A stretch of DNA of 38,083 bases from assembly GCF_947632445.1 (NCBI RefSeq), contig NZ_CANRPM010000025.1:1-38083 (forward strand), written 5' to 3'. The notes under the pieces were generated by a model. That model ran no database searches. It was not told where the DNA came from and was given only the letters and a program-made list of their open reading frames with translations. This document shows positions 16,630 to 24,890 of this stretch, one piece after another (within the stretch, counting starts at the first letter, position 1; each line of letters begins with the position of its first letter). The translations under genes and the position numbers were made by a program. The stretch comes from an uncultured Bacteroides sp. (GTDB lineage: Bacteria > Bacteroidota > Bacteroidia > Bacteroidales > Bacteroidaceae).

Positions 16630-16950
16630 ATGGAAGAAAACTTCAATCTCAACCAGCTACTTCAGAAGCCCATCGCCATGATGACGGGCGAAGAACTTTG
16701 TTTTCTTATCACCAAGAGTGTGGAAGCCAGCGAAAAGCCCACTATCCAAACAGCATCCAAAGGCAATTACTATGGGATAGAGGGGATTGCCCGTATTTTC
16801 GGATGTAGTGTCCCCACTGCCAACCGCATCAAAAAGAGCGGCATCATAGACAAGGCTATCACACAGATAGGACGAAAGATTGTGGTGGACGCAGACCTTG
16901 CGCTGTCTTTGGCAAAGGAATCAGGTGGAATCCGTATTAAAGAGCAGTAG
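16630..16950 (+). CDS. DUF3853-family HTH protein (excisionase-like)
   Basis: 106 residues. The N-terminus (LNQLLQKPIAMMTGEELCFLITKSVE) and the core YGIEGIARIFGCSVPTANRIKKSG match the DUF3853 family, small proteins with a MerR/excisionase-like helix-turn-helix found in Bacteroides mobile elements. The recognition helix is probably SVPTANRIKKSG, and the following VVVDADLALSLAKE forms the wing region. It could be a recombination directionality factor or a regulator of the downstream VapE gene, which starts 2 bp after its stop. Neither role is shown. Confidence 0.8.
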   Translation: MEENFNLNQLLQKPIAMMTGEELCFLITKSVEASEKPTIQTASKGNYYGIEGIARIFGCSVPTANRIKKSGIIDKAITQIGRKIVVDADLALSLAKESGGIRIKEQ

Positions 16951-16951
16951 T

Positions 16952-18337
16952 ATGGATGGAATTTGGAAACAGCAGCTGACAACAGACAGCTACGGGAATC
17001 CTGTCCGTTCCATCAGTAACCTTAGACTCATTTTTACATCGGACGAAAATTTGAGGTTGATAAAGTACGATACCTTTTGTCAAGACGATGTATGTTTCAG
17101 CCCTTTGTTCCGAAATGTTAATGGGAATAAGGTTGATGAGGAATCAGCAGGAAAGATACAAGACTATTTGGAAAGGACATATAGACTGCGTCTGACACAG
17201 AATAAAGTCTTTGAGATACTGAAGACCACTTCTTCAGAACGAAGTTTTAATCCTGTACAGGAATTCATCACGCAAGAGACATGGGACGGACAGCCTCGTA
17301 TAGCTACAACCATCATAGATTATCTCGGAGCTGAGAACAATCCGCTTGTCAGGGAACAGACAAAACTGTGGTTTGTGGCGGCTGTGGCACGTGTATTCTG
17401 TCCCGGTTGCAAGTTTGACAACGTACTGACCTTGCCCGGTCCGCAGGGTATCGGGAAAAGCACCTTTTTCAAGACCATCAGTGGAAAGTGGTTTAACGAC
17501 TCGTTCTCTTTCGCCAGTGGCGATAAGGAGAAAGTAGAAACCATAACCAATGGCTGGATTATTGAAATCAGTGAGTTGAATGGTTTGAAACGGGCGAATG
17601 ATGCAGAGGCAGCCAAGGCTTTTCTGAGCCGTTGCAGCGACTATATGCGTCCTGCCTACGGACATAAAGTGGTGGAGTTTATGCGACATAATGTCTTTGC
17701 GGCTACTACCAATGAGACAAACTTCCTGCAAGGAGACAATGGAAACCGCCGCTGGTGGATAATTCCAGTCAAAGGCAATGGTCATGTATCCGAATGGCTG
17801 GATACTCTACAATGCGCTGTTCCCCAACTTTGGGCAGAAGCATACGCCTATTATCGGCAAGGGATGAAACTTTACTTGACAACAGACATGGAATTTAAAG
17901 CCAACGAGATACAGGTGCAACATTCCAGCATCCTTGTTGACCCCATCATGGAAGATTTGGAGATGTTCTTGGAGCGTGAGGTACCCATGCAGTATGCAAG
18001 TTGGACCATTCCTACCCGACTGGCTTATCAAAAAGGGGCATACTCAGAGCCAAACTCAACAATGACTTCACTCAACATGGTTTGCGCCCGGCAGATTATC
18101 GAGGAAATGCCTAATGATTTGGTCAGACGCAATCCGTCCAAATACACTTCGCTATATATCAACCGCCTGATGTCAATGATTCCAAACTGGAAACGGAGCA
18201 CTCAGGAGAAGGTCAAGGGCTTGCATCCTGCCTATTGCGACAAGACGGGGCGGACAAAACACCCGTGGGTGAGAGTGGGTACACCTAGTGAAAAAGCCTG
18301 TACCACATTACCAAGTGAACCGGATTTACCATTCTAA
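16952..18337 (+). CDS. VapE-family P-loop protein (virulence-associated E)
   Basis: 461 residues from the ATG at 16952, 2 bp after the DUF3853 stop. An N-terminal region (1-110, SNLRLIFTSDENLRLIKYD...) is followed by the VapE ATPase domain: LPGPQGIGKSTFFKTISG is the Walker A motif, IIEISELNG holds the acidic Walker B residues, and FAATTNETNFLQGDNGNRRW is the arginine-finger/sensor region typical of SF3-like ATPases. VapE-type proteins act as primase-helicase-like replication proteins in phages, satellites and integrative elements. Here it may help the excised circle replicate. A conventional primase domain is not evident. Confidence 0.85.
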   Translation: MDGIWKQQLTTDSYGNPVRSISNLRLIFTSDENLRLIKYDTFCQDDVCFSPLFRNVNGNKVDEESAGKIQDYLERTYRLRLTQNKVFEILKTTSSERSFNPVQEFITQETWDGQPRIATTIIDYLGAENNPLVREQTKLWFVAAVARVFCPGCKFDNVLTLPGPQGIGKSTFFKTISGKWFNDSFSFASGDKEKVETITNGWIIEISELNGLKRANDAEAAKAFLSRCSDYMRPAYGHKVVEFMRHNVFAATTNETNFLQGDNGNRRWWIIPVKGNGHVSEWLDTLQCAVPQLWAEAYAYYRQGMKLYLTTDMEFKANEIQVQHSSILVDPIMEDLEMFLEREVPMQYASWTIPTRLAYQKGAYSEPNSTMTSLNMVCARQIIEEMPNDLVRRNPSKYTSLYINRLMSMIPNWKRSTQEKVKGLHPAYCDKTGRTKHPWVRVGTPSEKACTTLPSEPDLPF

Positions 18338-18473
18338 ATTTCAAAATAAGGGAAAAGAAAAATATCATGTCCCTTTGTCCCTCTTTCCTTTGAAAAAGAA
18401 TAAAAACAAAAAAACAGAGAAAAGAGAAAGTTACAGGATATGCTTTGGGACATGGGACAAAATAATTGAAAGC

Positions 18474-18821
18474 ATGAGAAAGGAAGAACTTATCAAACAA
18501 CTGCAAGAATGTGCTCCGCTACTTGCAAATGCGGTCAGCCACATGGTAGAGTATATTCAAGACCGTTGCCCTGCGGCATATCCGAGCAAAGAACAGACCG
18601 AAGCTGTGAACGACTACCTGCACAGTGTACATGCTGATGGAGACGGTAGTATGTCAGAAAAGAATTGCGAACACCGCCGTATCGCCTCACAGAATATCAC
18701 CATTGCCGCTATCCGCATATTGGACAGCCGACAACTTGACAGGCTGCAAAACGTGCTTGACCATATCGCATACGATAGGGAGTATTATATGCCGGAGAGA
18801 GGTTGCGGAATGCACCGTTGA
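18474..18821 (+). CDS. Small element protein, unknown function
   Basis: 115 residues from the ATG at 18474 (MRKEELIKQLQECAPLLANAV). It appears helical and soluble, with a central DRCPAAYPSKEQTEAVNDYLHS and a C-terminal half rich in Ile, Arg and Asp. I see no catalytic motif. The frame extends upstream to 18288, but that part overlaps the VapE end and is a lysine-rich low-complexity stretch, so the later ATG is chosen. It lies between the replication-type gene and the HTH gene and is probably part of the same backbone transcript. Confidence 0.55.
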   Translation: MRKEELIKQLQECAPLLANAVSHMVEYIQDRCPAAYPSKEQTEAVNDYLHSVHADGDGSMSEKNCEHRRIASQNITIAAIRILDSRQLDRLQNVLDHIAYDREYYMPERGCGMHR

Positions 18822-18871
18822 TTTTCTCTTTTGGCTGCACCATTTATAAAACACCTTCAAACAGACAGACG

Positions 18872-19255
18872 ATGAAAACAAACTTGAATTATTGTATCGT
18901 GCTTTCGTCAGAGCAACTTTCGTATTTGGCAGGAAGCAAGTACGGCATTGACCGCATGAAGATTTTGCACCGACTTATTGAAGCGGCTGTATTGAAAGAA
19001 ACAAAGTATGCCATCAAAGGTTTTTCCACGACCTTGCAAGTGGGGCAAGCCATCCTTTCTGAGGTGGATTTGTCCAGCAAGTTGGGCTATGACAAAAAGA
19101 CCATATCCCGTGTGCTTGACAAGATGAACCAGTTGGGAATTGTCGCAACCACGCAGAGTAACCGAACAAGCGTCCACACGCTGAAATGTATATCAGCATG
19201 GATGCAAGAGGGCAACCGCATAGACAATCCTTTCTATGTCCGGCTGAAAGACTGA
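18872..19255 (+). CDS. Winged-HTH-like regulator of the element
   Basis: 127 residues from the ATG at 18872. FSTTLQVGQAILSEVDLSSKLGYDKKTISRVLDKMNQLGIV reads as a helix-turn-helix with a wing, as in plasmid replication or MarR-like regulators. It may control the mobilization genes that follow. After the TGA stop at 19253-19255 the same frame stays open for 47 more codons to 19399, encoding an acidic, proline-rich tail (…VPVIPEEGELL…PPQPAAEEESDEG…). That suggests either a recent stop mutation or readthrough. The upstream in-frame start at 18803 overlaps the previous gene and is less likely. Confidence 0.65.
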   Translation: MKTNLNYCIVLSSEQLSYLAGSKYGIDRMKILHRLIEAAVLKETKYAIKGFSTTLQVGQAILSEVDLSSKLGYDKKTISRVLDKMNQLGIVATTQSNRTSVHTLKCISAWMQEGNRIDNPFYVRLKD

Positions 19256-19399
19256 CAAGATGAAAGAGAGAATGTGCCTGTTATACCAGAAGAAGGCGAA
19301 CTGCTTTCCCTTTCTTCTTTCCCTTCTGTTTCAGTTCCTCCACAGCCTGCGGCAGAGGAAGAATCTGATGAGGGTATTCCGACAGATAATATGGCATAA

Positions 19400-19571
19400 C
19401 CATATCGGGGAAGCTATGTGTCCGAAGTTGTTGTATATAGTATTGCAAGAAGTTCCTATGTCGCACAAATTCGCTCCGCTTATTCGTACCACATAGGCAT
19501 ATGCCGGCAGTCGCAAGCTCCCACCGTGCTGTCCCTTTTTAATTGATGTTTTACTCATAGCATAACAGAGT
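19400..19571 (+). other. Probable origin-of-transfer region
   Basis: Non-coding DNA directly upstream of the MobC-like and relaxase genes, where oriT usually lies in Bacteroides mobilizable elements. It contains a perfect palindrome GGCATATGCC (19496-19505) and a 7-bp inverted repeat (CTATGTG at 19414-19420 with CACATAG at about 19490-19496). A smaller inverted repeat, ATATGG-CATAA-CCATAT, lies at 19389-19405. I cannot identify a nick site with confidence. Confidence 0.4.
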
Positions 19572-19946
19572 ATGAAGAAAAAAAAGAATACAGACAAGAA
19601 AATCACAAGGCGCATCCTGCGGCTTGAAGCCAGAGTAACGGAACAAGAATACACCCAAGTGGCGGAACTTGCTAAGACCTGTGGTTTGTCTATGAGCGGT
19701 TATATACGGCGTACTGCTTTGGGGCAACACCCACGGCAACGGTTGACTAACCGTGAAGTGGAAGCTCTGTGCAGCCTGACGGATGCAAGGGGTGACCTTA
19801 TCCGTATTGCGGCAGCTGTGAAATCCATTCAAGCGGATAAACGGGCAATCTATTTCAGCGATACCCGGTTTGTGGAGCAATGGATGAGAGCTGCTACTCA
19901 GCTTATCAATCGCTGGAGCCAGATAGAAAATTACCTTACTGAATAA
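19572..19946 (+). CDS. MobC-like relaxosome accessory protein
   Basis: 124 residues. The very basic start (MKKKKNTDKKITRRILRLEARVT) leads into a ribbon-helix-helix pattern (EQEYTQVAELAKTCGLSMSGYIRRTALG), as in MobC/BmgB-type mobilization proteins. The conserved YIRRTALG and the C-terminal NRWSQIENYLTE helix fit that family. It should bind oriT and help the relaxase open the strands. The relaxase gene begins 15 bp downstream, which is the normal arrangement. Confidence 0.88.
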   Translation: MKKKKNTDKKITRRILRLEARVTEQEYTQVAELAKTCGLSMSGYIRRTALGQHPRQRLTNREVEALCSLTDARGDLIRIAAAVKSIQADKRAIYFSDTRFVEQWMRAATQLINRWSQIENYLTE

Positions 19947-19961
19947 ATTCCCTCACCTATT

Positions 19962-21152
19962 ATGATAGCAAAAGCCTCCACCATATCGCATGGCGCAAAT
20001 GCCATAAGATATTCCGTCAACAAGGAGAAAGCAGATATAGTCAAAGCCAATCTCTTGCCCGATAATATCTCACCGGAAGCAATGTACGGACGGATGATGC
20101 TCGTACAGAGAAAGTTTGCCGAGAATATCAACAAGGGCAGACCGCTTGGCAGGAATGTAATAAGAATTGAGATTTCCCCATCCGAAGAAGAAAGCCGAGG
20201 ATGGACAATGAATGATTGGGCAAGTTTGTCAAATGAGTTCATCCGTGTGTTTGATTCCATTGACCTCTCCGGCAAGACCAAACGGGCTTCCTCAAAGCAG
20301 ACTAACCTCAAAGGTTCGCAATACATAGCCGCCCTGCATCGTGATTCCAAAAGTGGCATTCTCCATCTGCACATTGATGCCAACCGTGTGGACATGGAAG
20401 GCAGAATAAACGACAGCCATAAGATTGGTGAGAGGGCTGTCATGGCTGCGAATATCATCAACGAAAGACGCGGCTGGATGCAATCTGAAGAAATAGGCAT
20501 ACGGCATAGGCAAGAAATCTCAGTCTGTTGTATGGAGATACTTCGCAAGATGGACAAATTCAGTTGGAAACAGTATGAAGCAGAACTGACAAAACGGGGC
20601 TACAAAGTACATTTGCAAGAGAAAGAAAGTGGCGGTGTTTACGGTTATTCCATCAAACGCGGCAACTCCATTTATAAATCATCGGTGCTAGGTATAGGAC
20701 GAAGCCTTACCCCATCAAAGATAGAGGCTACTTGGGCGAAACTCCATCCGCAGGAGAGGAAGTCCGAACCGACAAAACCTATTTCCCAACAAACACGGAC
20801 AGCAGATATTACTCCTATTTCACAGCCTGTGATAAAGCACTACAATATAGCGACAGACGAATATCACAGTTACCATGTGGAGATACCCGAAGCGGCAGAC
20901 AATATCATCCGACAGAATTGTTCTTTGGAGGAAGCACATCCATTAGCTAAACTGGAAGAAATACAGCACACGGCTCTTTTGCTCTTTGCAGGATATTTGG
21001 ATGCTGCTACAAGTATGGCGACATCAAGTGGTGGTGGCTCTGATACAGGAGGTTGGGGAAGAGATAAGGACGAGGATGAACTTGAATGGGCGCGTCGTTG
21101 TGCAAGAATGGCAAACAGCATGTGTAAACGCAGAAAAGGACTTCACAGATAA
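19962..21152 (+). CDS. Relaxase / mobilization nuclease (MobA-type)
   Basis: 396 residues. The N-terminal domain has the candidate nucleophile tyrosine in GANAIRYSVNK (near residue 18) and the histidine metal-binding motif LHLHIDANRVD (near residue 140), the order expected for the relaxase domain of Bacteroides MobA/BmgA-like proteins (Pfam relaxase family). It would nick oriT, stay bound to the 5' end and pilot one strand into a recipient. The C-terminal part (from about 270) is low in conservation, with a Gly/Ser-rich loop (TSSGGGSDTGGWG) before a basic end. No coupling protein is encoded, so transfer must use a helper. Confidence 0.9.
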   Translation: MIAKASTISHGANAIRYSVNKEKADIVKANLLPDNISPEAMYGRMMLVQRKFAENINKGRPLGRNVIRIEISPSEEESRGWTMNDWASLSNEFIRVFDSIDLSGKTKRASSKQTNLKGSQYIAALHRDSKSGILHLHIDANRVDMEGRINDSHKIGERAVMAANIINERRGWMQSEEIGIRHRQEISVCCMEILRKMDKFSWKQYEAELTKRGYKVHLQEKESGGVYGYSIKRGNSIYKSSVLGIGRSLTPSKIEATWAKLHPQERKSEPTKPISQQTRTADITPISQPVIKHYNIATDEYHSYHVEIPEAADNIIRQNCSLEEAHPLAKLEEIQHTALLLFAGYLDAATSMATSSGGGSDTGGWGRDKDEDELEWARRCARMANSMCKRRKGLHR

Positions 21153-21176
21153 ATGAACCATTAAAAAGCAAGAATC

Positions 21177-21719
21177 ATGGGAATTAGAAAATCAAACATC
21201 ACTCCATCAATAAACGTTGATGATATGCTTAAGTCGGCTGAAATAAGCCATGAAATAGAGGCAGAGAAACAAGATGTCGACAAGCTACTTGTAGAAATAC
21301 GTGAGGCGAAAGAGACTTTATTGAAAATCCAGCAAGACCTTCAGAATGTTATCAAAGCAGAGGATGATGTCACAGTGGCATTAAAGGCTGCTATTGATAG
21401 TTCCGACAATATCATCAACGGCATTTGCAATGCGATTGTAAAAGCAGAACGAAACACACAGTTCAAGGCTACTATAAAATCTGAGCATCTTGCTCAGCTT
21501 CAACAACTTTTAGATAAAGCTATCGAGACATGGAAGACCATGTTGGAAAATCATTGTTCCAAACAGGCAAAGATGCTAACTGAGCATGAGTTCAATATGC
21601 GCAAAATCCTCAGACGGAACGAGGGTATTTGGTTCTCTGACTTTTGGATGAAAGTCTTGGGGATATTTTTGTTCGTTTACACAGTGACATTAGTGCTGGT
21701 TGCATATTGTGTTACATGA
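21177..21719 (+). CDS. Coiled-coil protein with C-terminal membrane anchor
   Basis: 180 residues. The first 135 or so are charged and heptad-like (AEKQDVDKLLVEIREAKETLLKIQQDLQNV), predicting a coiled coil. The last 25 (VLGIFLFVYTVTLVLVAYCVT) form one transmembrane helix. It resembles the small membrane-anchored proteins that follow relaxase genes in Bacteroides mobilizable elements and could tether the relaxosome to the membrane. It starts 24 bp after the relaxase stop and is the last plus-strand gene before the convergent hairpin. Confidence 0.65.
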   Translation: MGIRKSNITPSINVDDMLKSAEISHEIEAEKQDVDKLLVEIREAKETLLKIQQDLQNVIKAEDDVTVALKAAIDSSDNIINGICNAIVKAERNTQFKATIKSEHLAQLQQLLDKAIETWKTMLENHCSKQAKMLTEHEFNMRKILRRNEGIWFSDFWMKVLGIFLFVYTVTLVLVAYCVT

Positions 21720-21814
21720 AACATCATGTGCAATGTAACAGACTGCTACCTGAATGTGTCATGGATTATTTAGAGGATAGTTGACAGGTAATCCTGAGCC
21801 TTATCCTATGTGTA

Positions 21815-21839
21815 CAGGCTGGGTATTGAACCCAGCCTG
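21815..21839. terminator. Convergent hairpin between mobilization and defence genes
   Basis: A perfect 10-bp stem, CAGGCTGGGT (21815-21824) with ACCCAGCCTG (21830-21839), around a 5-nt loop. The plus strand continues with a weak T-rich run. It lies between the last plus-strand gene (ends 21719) and the last defence gene (ends 21903), so it probably stops transcripts from both sides. Confidence 0.75.
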
Positions 21840-21902
21840 ATATTATTTCATCAACACGGCATCATGATATAGTTCTGTTTTCGTTCTCTTTATTAGACTT
21901 TA

Positions 21903-22487
21903 TTAATCAAGAGATTCTGGCAGTTCATCATCAAGGTCATTATCACTTTCTGTTGTTTTGGAAGCCACCAGCATATTGGTTATTTCCGTTAAGAACGCAA
22001 CGTCACTAAAATAATAGTTTGGATCGTTGGCCAACTTGTCTTCAATGTAATCAAAGCCATAGTTGGCATACTCTTCCATTTTCTCCATCATCTTATCAAC
22101 TACAGTTCTCAATGTAATTTCACCTTTGTCTAATGCAATGAAGTCAATATCAGTTCTTGCAATTAATGCAGCAAAAATATAGCGACGTATATTCCCATAT
22201 GAGGTTCTGCCGATACGATTCTCAATATTTCCCCAATATTGGATAGCTTGACCGAATACTTTCTTCTTGTCTCTGTCTTCAATCAATGGCTTTGTCCTAT
22301 TGTGATATAATCCGATAAAGAACGCGATAATGAAAATCTCATAACCTGCTCCAAAAATTTTACCACGAGCTTCCAAGAAGCTACTCACACCTTTTCCATA
22401 ATCGCAGAATACATCTACGACAGTCGATTGGTAACGTCGTTCCCAAGAGGGATTACGTTTAGCCCATGATTCATATAATGATTCCAT
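21903..22487 (-). CDS. 194-aa protein of unknown family, last gene of the defence operon
   Basis: A soluble protein starting MESLYESWAKRNPSWERRYQSTVVDVFCDYG. The middle contains a hydrophobic helix-like segment (IFIIAFFIGLYHNRTKPL) and a conserved-looking block (YWGNIENRIGRTSYGNIRRYIFAALIARTDIDFIALDKGE). It has no catalytic motif that I recognise, and its C-terminal 20 residues are strongly acidic. It starts 3 bp after the SMC-like gene ends, so it is almost certainly coexpressed and may be its partner. It could be one of the SspF/G/H-type effector subunits, but I cannot match it from memory. Confidence 0.8.
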   Translation of the reverse strand: MESLYESWAKRNPSWERRYQSTVVDVFCDYGKGVSSFLEARGKIFGAGYEIFIIAFFIGLYHNRTKPLIEDRDKKKVFGQAIQYWGNIENRIGRTSYGNIRRYIFAALIARTDIDFIALDKGEITLRTVVDKMMEKMEEYANYGFDYIEDKLANDPNYYFSDVAFLTEITNMLVASKTTESDNDLDDELPESLD

Positions 22488-22490
22488 TGT

Positions 22491-24659
22491 CTATTTGATT
22501 TTATTGATTATCGTACGTATAGTCGCCATATTAGTCTGATCGAAGCCATCCACCTTTTTTATACGGTAAACTGAACAAGTCAGCTTGTTTATATCTTCTT
22601 CACGAACTTTACCACGAGTGATAAAATCCTTGGTCACAATTATGCACTGTTTGTCAATCTTATCAATGACGTTATAGAAATCACTTTCCTTTGAATCGCC
22701 AAATGACGATGTCGCTGCATCAAAAAACAAAGGATAATCCTCATCCCTCTTTTCTTGAGTAAAATCAGAAATAGCAAAGAGAACAGAGATATACATCACT
22801 GTTTTCTGAGAGCCAGAAGGATTGGTGATTTCTGTGCCATTGGAGCTATAGAGATGAATCTCTGTTGAATCGTTAGCAGTCTGCACTAAGCGCACTGTTC
22901 CATGGAAGTCATTTGCACTAAGTTTATCTAAATATTCATTAGCTCTTTTCTCCAACTCTGTGAGGAATCTTCGCAAATTATCCTTTTGTGCACGGAAAAA
23001 GGCCTTGTTTATTTCCTCTAGAACCTTGTGAACTTTCTTTAGAATTTTAACCTGAGAATTTGCAGGATTAAGATTATTCATCTGTTCCTTCAACTCGTCC
23101 ATTTTTGATATATTGTTCTCCAATTCATCTTCCAACTGACTCAGTCTGACGGATGCTCGTTCTTTCTGTTCATACCAGCCCTTAATATCATTGAACTGAC
23201 TCTCAAGGAGGCTCTCAGAAACATTACCAGCTTGAATAAGGATACGAGCCTTTTCGTCTTGCAAATCCTGAATATCCTCTTCAACGTCTTTCAACTCATT
23301 TTTTCGCAATGCGACAAGATTTAGCCAGTCGTCAATTTCTCCTGATATGCCGAAAATTTTAGATTCTTCGGGACCGCTGAGTGAAATACTGAGTGAATGT
23401 AATTCGGTAATATAGTCATTTTTAAATAAAGATTCTTCATCAATGGATTTTATTGCAGCGTCACGCTTACACTTGGCTTCAACATGCGCACGGTATTCTT
23501 CGAGACGATGAACCATAAAGTTATATGCATCAGATCCCTCAGAAGCTTCACGACCACATACTTTACAGATGTGGTCATTTATCATATCTTCCATAGTTTC
23601 TTGGTTAGGCAAATACCATGGGAGTTCTGTTGCACCATTTACCAATGCACCTTGAATTTCCTTGATAGTCTCAAGTTTTGCTTTGGCAGCGGCTTGTTGC
23701 TTGTCGAAATTCTTCTCTTGAACACGTCTTTCTTTACTAAGAGCAGCACACTTTTGTTTAAATTCCGTTAGGACATCTCCAAATGGTGCTAATATCCAAT
23801 ATTCGTCAAGAAGACAATGATTGTAGTCTTTCTTCTTGATTGTTGCCATGAGCTGAGTTTTCTTTGAAGTCTTAGTTTTAAGGCGTTCTTGGATATCACG
23901 ATATTTTTCTGAAGTCTCTTGGTTTTGTTCAAGTTTGTTGAGATTAGATGAGAAAGTGGCGATTGCATCTTTCTTGTCCTTGATATCCTCTTTATTTTGT
24001 TGGATTTCGCCACTTAGACGCGTCATTTGCAATTCAAGAGATTTTGTCTCTTTTGAAATCTTGTCATCAGATTTCATCTCTTGTAACAAAGCCTTATTTG
24101 CCTTTTGCTCAAATGAGTCTGTATTAGCAACAAGCCCATCAAACTTATGAATATCAGAGAATTTGTCGACCAATGTCTTCAAGGAGGCTGCGTTATCGAA
24201 TACGCTTAGATCAGATTCACCTTTGAACATACTAAATCTACGAATGAAAGAATCATAGCATCGTGTTATCAACTGCTTGCCATCCACAGACTCACGTTCA
24301 ATTCCATTAGTCTCGTACCCATGATAAGAAGCATTACTTACACTATAGGTATCATGACCTGTCTTTACGATTGAAAAAGATTTTTCAACCATCTTCTCTC
24401 CATCATGGTCAAAAGTCATTGCCACATAAACCTCGTCATGTTCGCCAATTTCCAGCTTAGACTTTCTCATTTCCGAAACGTTGGAAAGGTTGGCACGCTC
24501 TGATGTTGTGTCAAATAGCCATTCCAAGGCCTCAAAAAAGGTGGTTTTACCATCTCCGTTGTCACCAAGAATTAGCGTGAGGCCATCAGAAAACTCAAAA
24601 TGGTTATTCTCACCATAATAGCTTCTGAAGTTTTTGATATCGATTGATTTGATTCTCAT
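22491..24659 (-). CDS. DndD/SMC-like AAA ATPase with Cys-x-x-Cys hook
   Basis: 722 residues. The start MRIKSIDIKNFRSYYG and the Walker A motif GDNGDGKTT (32-40) are typical of RecF/Rad50/DndD-type ATPases. Two coiled-coil arms (about 170-340 and 390-560) flank C365-x-x-C368, the likely zinc hook of a Rad50-like dimer. The C-terminus has the signature region NPSGSQKTVMYISVLFAISD and the acidic Walker B FFDAATSSFGD. DndD, the ATPase of double-strand phosphorothioation, is the closest known type by length and layout. Here it lies far from the SspBCD core and next to a helicase-nuclease, which favours a role in DNA sensing or restriction. It overlaps the 76-aa gene by 4 bp. Confidence 0.88.
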   Translation of the reverse strand: MRIKSIDIKNFRSYYGENNHFEFSDGLTLILGDNGDGKTTFFEALEWLFDTTSERANLSNVSEMRKSKLEIGEHDEVYVAMTFDHDGEKMVEKSFSIVKTGHDTYSVSNASYHGYETNGIERESVDGKQLITRCYDSFIRRFSMFKGESDLSVFDNAASLKTLVDKFSDIHKFDGLVANTDSFEQKANKALLQEMKSDDKISKETKSLELQMTRLSGEIQQNKEDIKDKKDAIATFSSNLNKLEQNQETSEKYRDIQERLKTKTSKKTQLMATIKKKDYNHCLLDEYWILAPFGDVLTEFKQKCAALSKERRVQEKNFDKQQAAAKAKLETIKEIQGALVNGATELPWYLPNQETMEDMINDHICKVCGREASEGSDAYNFMVHRLEEYRAHVEAKCKRDAAIKSIDEESLFKNDYITELHSLSISLSGPEESKIFGISGEIDDWLNLVALRKNELKDVEEDIQDLQDEKARILIQAGNVSESLLESQFNDIKGWYEQKERASVRLSQLEDELENNISKMDELKEQMNNLNPANSQVKILKKVHKVLEEINKAFFRAQKDNLRRFLTELEKRANEYLDKLSANDFHGTVRLVQTANDSTEIHLYSSNGTEITNPSGSQKTVMYISVLFAISDFTQEKRDEDYPLFFDAATSSFGDSKESDFYNVIDKIDKQCIIVTKDFITRGKVREEDINKLTCSVYRIKKVDGFDQTNMATIRTIINKIK

Positions 24660-24886
24660 ACGTTACGTTTTAGATAATCGTTAATCTCTTTCCAAAGTTC
24701 TCTTTCTGTAGCTCCTTCATTTGTACGACTAATAATTTGTGCAACTGCACTGATAACACAATTGTCGGAGTCTATTGCTTGGTATATATTGCCAATGTCT
24801 TCCGCAGTGTAACCACCAAACTCCATCAGCTTATCATCAAGTAGTACAGCCTGAAGTATCTTTTCGTTGTTTGTCATTGATGCCAT
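24656..24886 (-). CDS. 76-aa small protein between helicase and SMC-like genes
   Basis: A helical protein (MASMTNNEKILQAVLLDDKLMEFGGYTAEDIGNIYQAIDSDN...), rather acidic, with a C-terminal segment ATERELWKEINDYLKRNV. It begins 4 bp after the helicase stop and ends with a 4-bp overlap into the SMC-like gene. Such tight packing indicates a translated subunit of the same complex, not a chance frame. I do not recognise a family. A small adaptor or regulator of the helicase or ATPase is plausible. Confidence 0.75.
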   Translation of the reverse strand: MASMTNNEKILQAVLLDDKLMEFGGYTAEDIGNIYQAIDSDNCVISAVAQIISRTNEGATERELWKEINDYLKRNV

Positions 24887-24890
24887 TTTG

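Noticed and set aside
19260..19654. Small frames on both strands between the HTH and MobC-like genes
   Set aside because: They overlap each other and the likely oriT region; the better explanation is an in-frame tail of the HTH gene followed by non-coding DNA.
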